Part shown: positions 24,356 through 32,305 of the stretch, piece by piece | How positions within the stretch are numbered: position 1 is the stretch's first letter | How the letters are laid out: every line of letters starts with the position of its first letter | Assembly (NCBI RefSeq): GCF_946476835.1 | Contig: NZ_CAMKWA010000006.1 | Span: 62,001 to 126,000 of the forward strand | From: an uncultured Neokomagataea sp. | GTDB lineage: Bacteria; Pseudomonadota; Alphaproteobacteria; Acetobacterales; Acetobacteraceae | Length of the DNA: 64,000 nucleotides | Reading direction: 5' to 3' | Program-made: the position numbers and the translations under genes | Notes under the pieces: generated by a model | Database searches by the model: none | What the model was told of the DNA's origin: nothing | What the model saw: the letters and a program-made list of their open reading frames with translations, nothing else

Positions 24356-25588
24356 ATGCCTAATTTTAATAATTACCCAAGAATTTCTTCATTAACAGGT
24401 GATGAGGTTTTGGTATTAGCTGATAAATCTGGGGTTATGACTGTGACAGCGACGGCGGGGCAGCTCGCTGGTGTACCAGCTGATCTTCAGGCTAGTGGTG
24501 CATTTTATCAAGATGATGGCGCAGTTGTTAATAGGTTTTCTGACCGCCTTCTTGTCGGGGATGCTACTAAAAATCCGGCATTAAGTGATCGTGATCAGTC
24601 ATCTAAGAATGATTGGTTGTCGGAGACTATGGCGAAGACGTCGATAGGGCCGTGGGCTATTCAAGGAGCACAGTTTGCATCGGTTGCTCAGTTTGGAAGT
24701 AGTGCTATTGTTGCAGGATCCCGGACATCTGATGCTAAAAGTGCGCCTAATGTATTGGGGTTTCAGCCGAGCTCGATTGGTGTTTCGTCTTGGGCTGTAT
24801 CTGATGATACAACGAATCCCACTACGACTACGGCATATGCCTTCTATGGTGAGGGCTGGAGGTTGGCGGGTGTAAATTACCAGCCAACATTCTGCATGGA
24901 ATTAGAAGCGGTTAATTTTGGTGGGTCTATTATTGGCGAAACAACTCCGTATTCCATCAATGTCGGTGGTGGAGTGTACGGTATTCAGCTTGGTTCGGGG
25001 GGGGGGCAGACGGCTGGCACGTCAGATGCAGCGGCGGGAATAACATTTGTTGCCAATCCGAATAGGTGGCAGGCGGGCATTGTGTTTGGTGCGACGTCTT
25101 TAGTTGGTACGGATGGTGAGGATGCAGGTTATGCATCGGCAGTGTCATTAGCACGTAATCAAGGCATTGAGTGGTATACGCCTACATCTTCTGGGAAGCC
25201 TGGTGGAGTTGGGGCTTTCGTGCGTTCAACAGTATCCGATCGATCCAGTGGAGTGAGGCAAGAGTTTATTGATAATGGTGTTTATTTTGGAAACATCTCT
25301 GGAAATTCAGTTTTTTCTATAAAAAGCACTCCTAACCCTAATAATACTCTGCAGATTCAGTCTGGGGATGGTCAGCAGGCAGCTGGTATTTATGTGCAGG
25401 AAGGCATTCAGGGTTCGGCGAATTTGGGTTTATACCCTGCACCGGGTGGGGAACTGCAAATTACGTCTCCTGTGAGTAATGAAGGGGGAGCTATTCCAGC
25501 GCATGCAGGGGGAGGGTTTCTCCATTTTAATGTTAATGGGACAGATTATCGCATTCCGTTGCTGACGGCTGAGCAGGCAGGGGGATAA
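24356..25588 (+). CDS. Putative tail fibre / receptor-binding protein
   Basis: A 410-residue protein lying between the J and I genes. The N-terminus (ISSLTGDEVLVLADKSGVMT) has the short attachment-domain style of fibre proteins; the rest is Gly/Ser/Thr/Asn-rich beta sequence without enzyme motifs, and the C-terminus ends in a hydrophobic strand (YRIPLLTAEQAGG). It holds a run of ten G residues at 24997-25006 coding for part of SGGGQ. No chaperone gene is seen. The function is inferred from composition and location. Confidence 0.7.
   Translation: MPNFNNYPRISSLTGDEVLVLADKSGVMTVTATAGQLAGVPADLQASGAFYQDDGAVVNRFSDRLLVGDATKNPALSDRDQSSKNDWLSETMAKTSIGPWAIQGAQFASVAQFGSSAIVAGSRTSDAKSAPNVLGFQPSSIGVSSWAVSDDTTNPTTTTAYAFYGEGWRLAGVNYQPTFCMELEAVNFGGSIIGETTPYSINVGGGVYGIQLGSGGGQTAGTSDAAAGITFVANPNRWQAGIVFGATSLVGTDGEDAGYASAVSLARNQGIEWYTPTSSGKPGGVGAFVRSTVSDRSSGVRQEFIDNGVYFGNISGNSVFSIKSTPNPNNTLQIQSGDGQQAAGIYVQEGIQGSANLGLYPAPGGELQITSPVSNEGGAIPAHAGGGFLHFNVNGTDYRIPLLTAEQAGG
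24997..25006 (+). repeat. Poly-G tract (10 G) inside fibre gene
   Basis: Ten consecutive G residues within the fibre gene, the longest homopolymer G run I noticed in the window. Runs of this kind can change length by replication slippage and shift the frame. Confidence 0.9.
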
Positions 25589-25591
25589 TTC

Positions 25592-26275
25592 GTGAGTATA
25601 TTACGCGATAGTACTGATGAAATACTGAGGAGTACGGATGGTAAGGTTCTTTTTGACAATCAGCCTTCTCTTGGCTCAGTAGATGATTTTTCTTGTCGTT
25701 TTAGACAGCTTTTACCAGCGGGTTGGTTCCCTGATGCCCCGACTGACGGGGAATTAGAAAATGCTCCGATTTTAGCGTCTTTGTTAAAGGGTTTTGGTTA
25801 TATTTTTGCGGGTGTGTGGGAGCAAGTTCAGCTTCTACGTAAGAACTCGCGACTGAAGACAGCATCTGGTTCTTTTGTTGATATGATATCTGAAGATTAT
25901 TTTGGTAGAGGAGGGTTGCCTCGTAAGCTGAAAGAAAAAGATAAGAGTTATCGACAAAGAATAGTTAAAAATATTGTCGCCTATCGGAATACACGCTCAG
26001 CAATATATTCTGCTTTGCTCGCAGAAACGGGACAAAATCCTCACATTATTGAGCCGATGAATGCGGCAGATTGTCATGCGTTGGGTAGTCTGTCCCGGCC
26101 TGGTTGCGGTGGTGGTTATGGGTATGGGGTCACAGGGTTACGTTATGGTGGGCAAAGTGGCCAATTTTTTATTGAAACATCATTAGGAAATGCTGAAAGC
26201 GTAGAGGCTATTTGTCGTTCTTTACAGCCTGTTGTTGCGCTGGGTGTTGTCGGTTGGGTAAAGGTGAAAGCATAA
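25592..26275 (+). CDS. Tail protein I-like (Mu gp48 / DUF2313-like)
   Basis: A 227-residue protein following the fibre gene with a GTG start. It begins with a Ser/Asp-rich stretch, then has RQLLPAGWFPDAPTDGELEN, a helix region, SFVDMISEDYFGRGGLPRKL and KSYRQRIVKNIVAYRNTRSA, the helix-rich order of Mu gp48/P2 I-type proteins that link wedges and fibres. A Gly/Tyr patch (GCGGGYGYGVTGLRYGG) precedes the C-terminal helix. Its stop overlaps the adhesin start (TAATG). Confidence 0.8.
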   Translation: MSILRDSTDEILRSTDGKVLFDNQPSLGSVDDFSCRFRQLLPAGWFPDAPTDGELENAPILASLLKGFGYIFAGVWEQVQLLRKNSRLKTASGSFVDMISEDYFGRGGLPRKLKEKDKSYRQRIVKNIVAYRNTRSAIYSALLAETGQNPHIIEPMNAADCHALGSLSRPGCGGGYGYGVTGLRYGGQSGQFFIETSLGNAESVEAICRSLQPVVALGVVGWVKVKA

Positions 26276-27531
26276 TGGATCGTGCAATTGTTTATCCTGG
26301 TTCTGTGCCGATGGATACAGACCTTTTACGCGTTGGTCGTTACGGTAAAGCGGCGTTGGGTAGCATGGCAGACATGGTGTTTGGGGCGGGCGTGACCGCC
26401 GCTACGGGTTTAGCGTGTACGCCATCACCTGATGGGCTGTTTCTGACGGTTGGACGTGGCGTAATTAGTGCGCCGGGCGTGATGGATGCAACAAATTTTG
26501 GTGGTGCAGGAGCCGGTTTGTCGGCGGATCTATCGTCTGTCACAGTCCAGTATATCAATGGTTCAGATACTAATGTGCCCGTGCCTAGTACGGGAGCTAA
26601 TTTTACAGTTTATGCACTGTGTTGTGAACAAGATGTCGATGCAAGTGTATTACCTTTTTATAACGTAGATAATCCATCCCAAACTCAAGCAGGTCCTAAT
26701 AATACAGGGCAAGCGTTGCCTACTCGGCGTATGGCGAGTATGTCTTTTGTGGTTGCCACGTCTCCACCGTTGGCGCCAGTTGGCGGGGCAGTTATTGCCC
26801 TGTACACTCTTAATGTACCGAGCGGTGTGCAGAACTTGAGAGGTTTGCATCCGGTACCTTTGAATGTGTTCTGGCCAACTATCCCACAAATGGCGACGCG
26901 TGATCTGGTGGCAAATGTAACGCAGTCCACTCAATTTTTGCTGGCGAATACATCACTGCAAGTGCCTCTGTGGGCGAGTGGCGTGGAACTGCGTGTTATT
27001 GGCGGCGGCGGTGGCGGTGCGTCGTCTACGACGACTAATGTGAATGGTTCGCTTTCTGGTAGCGGTGGTGGTGCCGGAGGCGATGCTTGGGGCGTTTATG
27101 ATGTTGACCCGACGAATGGTGCTCCTCTTGTTGTAACGATTGGTCAAGGCGGTGGTAGTGGTCAAACTGGAGGCACTACTCTGATGACGTACCAAGGGCG
27201 TGTTTTGTTGCAAGCAAATGGCGGGCAAGGAGGTTCTTTTTACTCTCCTACAGGTTCTGCTGGCGGTAATGGCGGTAGCGCGTCGGGAGGAACAGTGTGG
27301 AACCAAAGTGGTAGTACGGGTGCTGATGGACAGTGCGGTACTCTAGTGTTTGCAGGGTGTGGCGGCGCGGGGCCTTGGGGTGGTGCGGGGCGTAGTGGTA
27401 GTCAAGGCGGTCGTTCGGCGACGCATTATGGAGCAGGTGGAGGTGGTGCATATTCTGTTTCTACAGAAGGTTTACCTGCTTTAGGCGGTTCGGGCTATCA
27501 AGGTTGTGTATTGTATCGTTTTTTGCCGTGA
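26275..27531 (+). CDS. Tail adhesin with glycine-rich C-terminal domain
   Basis: A 418-residue protein, last of the tail genes. The N-terminal 240 residues look like a tail-fibre base (VYPGSVPMDTDLLRVGRYGK near the start and a TLNVPSGVQNLRGLHPVPLN segment before the switch). The C-terminal 175 residues are extremely Gly-rich in blocks (VIGGGGGGASS, SGSGGGAGGDAW, QGGGSGQTGG, GAGGGGAYSVS), the pattern of polyglycine-helix adhesins such as T4-like gp38 of phage S16 and of Gly-rich fibre tips. It is the likely host-range determinant. An earlier in-frame ATG at 26212 lies inside the preceding gene and is rejected. Confidence 0.78.
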   Translation: MDRAIVYPGSVPMDTDLLRVGRYGKAALGSMADMVFGAGVTAATGLACTPSPDGLFLTVGRGVISAPGVMDATNFGGAGAGLSADLSSVTVQYINGSDTNVPVPSTGANFTVYALCCEQDVDASVLPFYNVDNPSQTQAGPNNTGQALPTRRMASMSFVVATSPPLAPVGGAVIALYTLNVPSGVQNLRGLHPVPLNVFWPTIPQMATRDLVANVTQSTQFLLANTSLQVPLWASGVELRVIGGGGGGASSTTTNVNGSLSGSGGGAGGDAWGVYDVDPTNGAPLVVTIGQGGGSGQTGGTTLMTYQGRVLLQANGGQGGSFYSPTGSAGGNGGSASGGTVWNQSGSTGADGQCGTLVFAGCGGAGPWGGAGRSGSQGGRSATHYGAGGGGAYSVSTEGLPALGGSGYQGCVLYRFLP

Positions 27532-27569
27532 TAAATTAATAATATTAAGATGTTTTTTTGAAATACTTA

Positions 27570-27602
27570 CCAGTAAGAGGGATATTATGTTTCTCTTGCT
27601 GG
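27570..27602. repeat. Inverted repeat at the right border of the phage cluster
   Basis: CCAGTAAGAG (27570-27579) faces CTCTTGCTGG (27593-27602), 10 bp with one wobble pair and a 13-nt loop. It is not followed by a T run on either strand, so it is not a standard terminator. Meaning unknown. Confidence 0.5.
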
Positions 27603-27678
27603 ACACTGCGCCATGATCGGGCCATTCTTGCTGAGTAGTAAACACATCAGTGTTTCATTTTCTGCGGATCTGGCAAGG

Positions 27679-29337
27679 ATGTCTGAACCCATGGCCTCTA
27701 TCAGTCCTCTGGCGGGTAAACCGCTTGATGCTTCTCGTTTAACTGATATTCCGGCTCTTATAGAGGCGTATTATCGTTTGAAGCCGGATGTATCTGTTGC
27801 AACGCAGCGTGTTGCTTTTGGTACATCTGGGCACCGTGGAACTGCGTTACAGGGCAGTTTTAATGAAAACCATATCCTTGCAATTTGTGAGGCAATTTGT
27901 CGGCATCGTAAGGCTGAGGGGATTGATGGGCCTCTCTTTCTCGGGATTGATACACACGCTTTGTCAGAGCCGGCACAGCGTAGTGCTATTGAAGTGTTTG
28001 CGGCGCACGGTGTTGATTTGCGGGTTGATGCTGAGCATGGGTATACGCCCACCCCTGTTATTTCTCATGCTATTTTAACGTATAATCGCGGGCGAGTTTC
28101 GGGGTTAGCTGATGGGGTCGTCGTGACGCCATCTCATAATCCACCGGAAGATGGTGGCTTTAAATATAATCCCCCTCATGGCGGCCCTGCTGACACTGCG
28201 GCAACTCGCACTATTCAAGATATGGCGAATGGGTTTTTGGCAGATGATCTACGTGACGTTCTTCGTTTGCCCTATGAAACAGCAAAGCAGGCATCCTGCG
28301 TGCAAGGTTATGACTTTGTGACGCCGTATGTGGATGACTTGGCATCTGTGATCGATATGGATGCGATTAGGGACGCTCACGTTAAAATTGGCATTGATCC
28401 TTTGGGTGGTGCTGCTGTGCGGTATTGGCCGCGCATTGTAGAACAGTATGGGCTAAATGCTGAAATTGTTAGCGATACTGTAGATGCGACTTTTAGTTTT
28501 ATGACGGCAGATTGGGATGGCAAGATCCGTATGGATTGTTCTTCCCCTTATGCAATGGCACGATTGATTGAGTTAAAAGATCGGTTTGATGTTGCTTTTG
28601 CTAATGATACGGACGCAGACCGACATGGAATTGTCGCTGCTCCAGATGGCTTGCTGAATCCTAATCATTATCTCGCTGTTGCAGTATCGTATCTGTACCG
28701 TAATCGCCCGGATTGGAAGGCGGATTTAGGGGTGGGTAAGACTTTGGTAAGCAGTGGCCTTATCGACCGTGTGGCAGTCGAAATGGGGCGCAAGCTAGTT
28801 GAGGTTCCTGTTGGTCTCAAGTGGTTTGTACCGGGTTTGATGGATGGTTCTCTTGGTTTTGGAGGAGAAGAAAGCGCTGGAGCCACATTCTTGCGCCGTG
28901 ATGGTTCGGTGTGGACGACGGATAAAGATGGCTTAGTACTTGATTTATTGGCTGCGGAAATTACTGCTCGTACAGGTAAAAATCCCAGCATCCATTATCA
29001 TGAGTTAACCGATCGTTTGGGCGTGCCATTTTATGCGCGTATTGATGCACCGGCTGACCCTGAGCAGAAAGCAAAATTGTCTAAATTATCACCTGACCAA
29101 TTTCCGTTGGATGTATTGGCGGGGGATCCTGTAACGGCAAAACTGACGCGCGCGCCTGGTAACGACGCTGCGATTGGTGGTTTGAAAGTTACGACGGATA
29201 ATGGGTGGTTTGCGGCCCGTCCCTCGGGAACGGAGAATGTGTATAAAATTTATGCTGAAAGCTTTAAAAGCGCAGAGCACCTGAAGGCTATTCAGGAAGA
29301 AGCACAGGCAGCTATTGCGCAAATTTTTGCTGGGTAG
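27679..29337 (+). CDS. pgm: Phosphoglucomutase (alpha-D-glucose phosphate-specific)
   Basis: Converts glucose-1-phosphate and glucose-6-phosphate, joining glycogen/UDP-glucose metabolism to hexose phosphate pathways in the cytoplasm. The product (552 residues from this start) matches E. coli Pgm in length and order: substrate entry [14 protein letters not shown], catalytic serine loop [19 protein letters not shown], Mg site [11 protein letters not shown], sugar loop [11 protein letters not shown] and phosphate loop [12 protein letters not shown] near the end. The frame is open to 27613; ATGs at 27679 and 27691 are equally possible and the latter gives the closest fit to the family N-terminus. 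A strong terminator follows. Confidence 0.95.
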   Translation: MSEPMASISPLAGKPLDASRLTDIPALIEAYYRLKPDVSVATQRVAFGTSGHRGTALQGSFNENHILAICEAICRHRKAEGIDGPLFLGIDTHALSEPAQRSAIEVFAAHGVDLRVDAEHGYTPTPVISHAILTYNRGRVSGLADGVVVTPSHNPPEDGGFKYNPPHGGPADTAATRTIQDMANGFLADDLRDVLRLPYETAKQASCVQGYDFVTPYVDDLASVIDMDAIRDAHVKIGIDPLGGAAVRYWPRIVEQYGLNAEIVSDTVDATFSFMTADWDGKIRMDCSSPYAMARLIELKDRFDVAFANDTDADRHGIVAAPDGLLNPNHYLAVAVSYLYRNRPDWKADLGVGKTLVSSGLIDRVAVEMGRKLVEVPVGLKWFVPGLMDGSLGFGGEESAGATFLRRDGSVWTTDKDGLVLDLLAAEITARTGKNPSIHYHELTDRLGVPFYARIDAPADPEQKAKLSKLSPDQFPLDVLAGDPVTAKLTRAPGNDAAIGGLKVTTDNGWFAARPSGTENVYKIYAESFKSAEHLKAIQEEAQAAIAQIFAG

Positions 29338-29345
29338 AGGAGTGC

Positions 29346-29383
29346 TTAGGGAGGCTTGTCTTAGAACAGCCTCCCTAAATTTT
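29346..29383 (+). terminator. Intrinsic terminator of pgm
   Basis: A perfect 10-bp stem TTAGGGAGGC (29346-29355) with GCCTCCCTAA (29369-29378), followed by ATTTTT. Confidence 0.87.
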
Positions 29384-29385
29384 TG

Positions 29386-30450
29386 TCAGAGAGGGATGTG
29401 GGATAAAAGTGCGTCCACATCTTTTTCACGAGTATCAAAGCTCGTAACTAGTCGGATCATAGTGCCGGTTATGTGGGGTGGCGTTGGCCAACGATAAAAA
29501 CCAAAGTTAGCTTTTTCTAAGGTCTTGATTAGGTCATCTGGTAGGCTAACAAAAACTTCATTGCTTTCTGTTGGATAAGCTAAGGTTATGGCAGGGTGTT
29601 TGTTGAGCCCATGGCTGAGGCGCTGTGCCATTGTGTTGGCATGTGCGGCATTCCGTAACCAGAGACCGCCCTCTAAAAGGGCTAGAAGCTGTACGCTAAG
29701 ATAGCGGTGTTTAGACCATAAGTGCCCACTGCGTTTAATACGGCGCTTAAAATCTTGAACATGAGGGCGTGTTCGTTCGTTGAGGAAGAAGATTACCGCT
29801 TCCGCGGCCATGGCACCGTTTTTTGTCCCCCCAAAAGTGAGGACATCAATGCCAGCTTTCCATGTAGTCTCTGCCGGAGTGCAGTTTAGTGCGGTGATGG
29901 CATTTCCCAAGCGTGCTCCATCCAAATGCACGCTTAACCCTTCAGCATGAGCAGCTGCACTCAAGGCGGTGAGGTGGGATGGCGGGTAAACGATTCCCCA
30001 TTCGTTTGTTTGAGTTACAGAGAGTGCATGAATGGGGGGAGCTAGGAGACCTGCTGCTTTTTTCTCCTGTATGGTTTTCTGCAGCATATCAACCTGCATG
30101 AGGCCGTTAGAAGACGGGACAGTTACGATTTTTGCGCCATGCATAAAAAATTCAGGCGCCCCCCCTTCGTCATTTTGGATATGTGCGATCTGATCACAGA
30201 TGACAGATCCAAAGGGTGAGACTAGGGCGGAAAGGGCTAGGCTATTACTTGCAGTACCAGTGACAATGGGGAAAACAGCCACTTCTGTTTCAAACAGTTC
30301 GCCAAAACGTGCGTTCAGCAGGTCAGTATGTGAATCGTTGCCATAGGCGGATGCACTGCCATTATTGGCTTCCATAAGCGCCTGCATGACTTCGGGGCAC
30401 ACCCGAACGACGTTGTCACTGGAGAAGTTCTTGCGTATGTCCTCAGGCAC
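29386..30450 (-). CDS. ltaE: Low-specificity L-threonine aldolase
   Basis: A 354-residue PLP enzyme of fold type I that splits threonine/allo-threonine to glycine and acetaldehyde. Family features are SSDNVVRVCPEVMQALMEAN at the N-terminus, HIQNDEGGAPEFF, HLDGARLGNA (substrate/cofactor Asp and Arg) and the PLP-lysine segment LTFGGTKNGAM. The start is GTG at 30450 with AAGGA eight bases upstream. It converges on pgm and diverges from folD, so it sits next to other one-carbon/glycine genes; glycine made here could feed the folate pool. Confidence 0.93.
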   Translation of the reverse strand: MPEDIRKNFSSDNVVRVCPEVMQALMEANNGSASAYGNDSHTDLLNARFGELFETEVAVFPIVTGTASNSLALSALVSPFGSVICDQIAHIQNDEGGAPEFFMHGAKIVTVPSSNGLMQVDMLQKTIQEKKAAGLLAPPIHALSVTQTNEWGIVYPPSHLTALSAAAHAEGLSVHLDGARLGNAITALNCTPAETTWKAGIDVLTFGGTKNGAMAAEAVIFFLNERTRPHVQDFKRRIKRSGHLWSKHRYLSVQLLALLEGGLWLRNAAHANTMAQRLSHGLNKHPAITLAYPTESNEVFVSLPDDLIKTLEKANFGFYRWPTPPHITGTMIRLVTSFDTREKDVDALLSHIPL

Positions 30451-30536
30451 GGAAACATCCTTGATATCGCGACCGAAAGTGTGGTCGGGGTTTTTATCGT
30501 ACCTATCCTTAGCCTTTTTGTCATCCGGAGCCCCCT

Positions 30537-31448
30537 ATGAGCACCCATCCTTCAGAGCAGGCCGGTCAACTCATTGACGGTAAAGCTATTGCGCGCGCGT
30601 TAACCGAGAAGATCGGTCAAGACGTTGCAGCTTTCATTGAACAAGGGAATCCCCTGCCGGGTTTGGCAGTGGTCTTGGTCGGTAATGACCCTGCATCTGA
30701 AGTGTATGTGAAGAATAAAGCTATTCAGACACACCGTGCTGGTATGCGTTCCTTTATGCATATGCTACCGGAGAGTACATCTCAAGATGAATTGCTTGAT
30801 TTGATTGCGCAGCTTAATGCGAACTCTCGTATTCATGGCATATTAGTACAGCTGCCTTTGCCCAAGCAGATTGACCCTGTCGTGGTGACGAATGCTATCG
30901 CACCTCATAAAGACGTTGATGGTCTCGGGGAAGTGAATGCAGGGCGATTGGCACTGGGGATGGATGGTATTGTTCCATGTACCCCGCTTGGGTGTTTAAT
31001 GTTGTTGAAATCCGTACATAAGGATCTAACGGGTAAGCATGCCGTTGTGATTGGTGCTTCGAATCTGGTCGGTAAGCCTATGGCGCAGTTGCTGCTGCGA
31101 GAAAATTGTACGGTTTCCGTTGGTCATATACATACTCAGGATATACGCGGCCTAGCACGTGAAGGTGATCTTCTGATTGTTGCAACGGGTAAGCACGGGC
31201 TCGTACGCGGTGATTGGATTAAGCCTGGTGCTACGGTTATTGATGTCGGCATCACGCGTGTTCCGACTGCAGAAGGACGTACTCGTTTGGTCGGGGACGT
31301 TGCTTTTGATGAAGCGCGTCATGTTGCTGGTCAGATTACCCCTGTTCCTGGCGGCGTGGGGCCAATGACAATTGCGTGTTTGTTGCATAATACATTGCAA
31401 GCAGCTCGCGCTACGCAGGCTTTGTTAAATGACGGTGGTGCGTCATGA
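30537..31448 (+). CDS. folD: Bifunctional methylenetetrahydrofolate dehydrogenase/cyclohydrolase
   Basis: A 303-residue FolD that interconverts 5,10-methylene-THF, methenyl-THF and 10-formyl-THF with NADP. Motifs in order are [18 protein letters not shown] (catalytic Tyr/Lys), [37 protein letters not shown], the NADP site [25 protein letters not shown] and [16 protein letters not shown]. Length and order are standard. GGAG lies just before the ATG. Its stop overlaps the start of a methylene-THF reductase-like gene (ATGA), giving a folate one-carbon operon. Confidence 0.96.
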   Translation: MSTHPSEQAGQLIDGKAIARALTEKIGQDVAAFIEQGNPLPGLAVVLVGNDPASEVYVKNKAIQTHRAGMRSFMHMLPESTSQDELLDLIAQLNANSRIHGILVQLPLPKQIDPVVVTNAIAPHKDVDGLGEVNAGRLALGMDGIVPCTPLGCLMLLKSVHKDLTGKHAVVIGASNLVGKPMAQLLLRENCTVSVGHIHTQDIRGLAREGDLLIVATGKHGLVRGDWIKPGATVIDVGITRVPTAEGRTRLVGDVAFDEARHVAGQITPVPGGVGPMTIACLLHNTLQAARATQALLNDGGAS

Positions 31449-32185
31449 CGCGCGTTTCATTAGAGCTGGTACCACGTACTCTAGACGCGTTGTTGGAAGA
31501 TGTAGCGTTGTCAAGGCGCATACTTCCGCAACTAAATCTTTTGAATATTCCAGATTTACTGCGTTTTGATGTGCGTAGTTACAGCGCTGCACAAACAGTT
31601 CGGGCACAGACTGGGTTGGAGAGTATCCCGCATATTCGTGCGATTGATGTTGATCCTGACGTACCATTGCCGGGAGCGCACTGCTCTGAGCAGGGCGCTG
31701 TGCTGGTTGTGGCTGGTGACCCCGCTCCTGACGGGTACAAAACATACGATCAGAACTCTGTGGATGTGATTGCACGGTATCAGCGTGAGGCACCTCATTT
31801 GGATGTATACGCCGTTTTTGACCCATATCGCCGTGCTCCATGGCAAGAGCTAGAAGACGTGCAGCGTAAGAAAGATGCGGGAGCGAAGGGTTTCTTTACG
31901 CAGCCATTGTTTGATGTGAACATGCTACGTCTTTGTATGGACTGGATGCGTGATGAAACGGTTTTTTGGGGGGTGTCACCTGTCTTAGGTGAGAAGTCAC
32001 GTGCGTATTGGACGCGAGTTAATCACATTGTTTTCCCGCAAGATTATGATTTGTCTTTAGATGGAAATATTAAGCTCGCCCGGACAATGCTAACGTTGAT
32101 TCGTGAGGTAGGAGATAACGCTTATCTTATGCCATTGCGGGTAGATTTGGGGGCTTATTTGAGGGGGTTAGAAGACCTCATATAA
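31445..32185 (+). CDS. Methylenetetrahydrofolate reductase-like protein (diverged MetF)
   Basis: A 246-residue TIM-barrel protein of the MTHFR type, coupled by ATGA to folD. Family traces are VSLELVPRT at the first strand (Glu6 in the place of the active-site Glu), [10 protein letters not shown] in the second, [10 protein letters not shown] (the usual GDPP loop), [20 protein letters not shown] and [12 protein letters not shown]. It is shorter than E. coli MetF (about 296). It probably binds folate and flavin, making methyl-THF or a related product from the substrate of FolD; divergence leaves the exact reaction open. Confidence 0.82.
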   Translation: MTRVSLELVPRTLDALLEDVALSRRILPQLNLLNIPDLLRFDVRSYSAAQTVRAQTGLESIPHIRAIDVDPDVPLPGAHCSEQGAVLVVAGDPAPDGYKTYDQNSVDVIARYQREAPHLDVYAVFDPYRRAPWQELEDVQRKKDAGAKGFFTQPLFDVNMLRLCMDWMRDETVFWGVSPVLGEKSRAYWTRVNHIVFPQDYDLSLDGNIKLARTMLTLIREVGDNAYLMPLRVDLGAYLRGLEDLI

Positions 32186-32228
32186 TTTGTTTATAAATAA
32201 ACCGGAACGATGTTCGGGGGGGAGTTAA

Positions 32229-32244
32229 TGTGATAGATATCACG
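32229..32244. promoter_or_regulatory. CRP/FNR-family-like site
   Basis: TGTGATAGATATCACG matches TGTGA-N6-TCACA at nine of ten defined positions and is a near-perfect palindrome (GTGATA-GA-TATCAC). It lies 62 bp before the peptidase start. Match by eye only. Confidence 0.45.
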
Positions 32245-32305
32245 CTGAGTTCGCCTCTTTTGTGAAAGGGGTTTTTGTAACAAAAACGAAAAGATTATAT
32301 TGAGT

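Larger units (their letters stand above)
7392..27531. mobile_element. Mu-like contractile-tailed prophage / phage-derived particle cluster
   Basis: About 20 kb of phage genes: repressor, early genes, terminase, portal, scaffold, coat, connectors, sheath, tube, tail chaperones, baseplate hub, spike, gp25-like wedge, J, I and fibres. The tail order matches the sheath-tube-chaperone-(tape measure)-N-P-45-46-47-48 order of phage Mu, with a LysM-like gene and a fibre gene added. No integrase, transposase, replication, holin or endolysin gene is visible, no capsid protease is needed with a separate scaffold, and no tRNA or direct-repeat attachment site was found at either end. Boundaries are set by the operators at the left and the last phage gene at the right. 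Confidence 0.85.

Noticed and set aside
26212..26275. Earlier ATG for the adhesin gene giving a Cys-rich N-terminus
   Set aside because: It lies inside the preceding I-like gene and reads CCCAGCC-type shadow residues; the TAATG junction at 26275 is the natural start.
26950..27480. Gly-codon-rich repeats in the adhesin gene as a CRISPR or satellite array
   Set aside because: The repeats are short, irregular and in frame, coding for Gly blocks; there are no regular spacers.
27570..27602. Inverted repeat at the right phage border as an attachment site
   Set aside because: No matching copy was found near the left border and no integrase is present; kept only as an inverted repeat.
7158..27678. 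tRNA gene or direct-repeat core at the prophage ends
   Set aside because: No cloverleaf-like sequence and no long direct repeat was seen by eye in 7158-7500 or 27532-27678.
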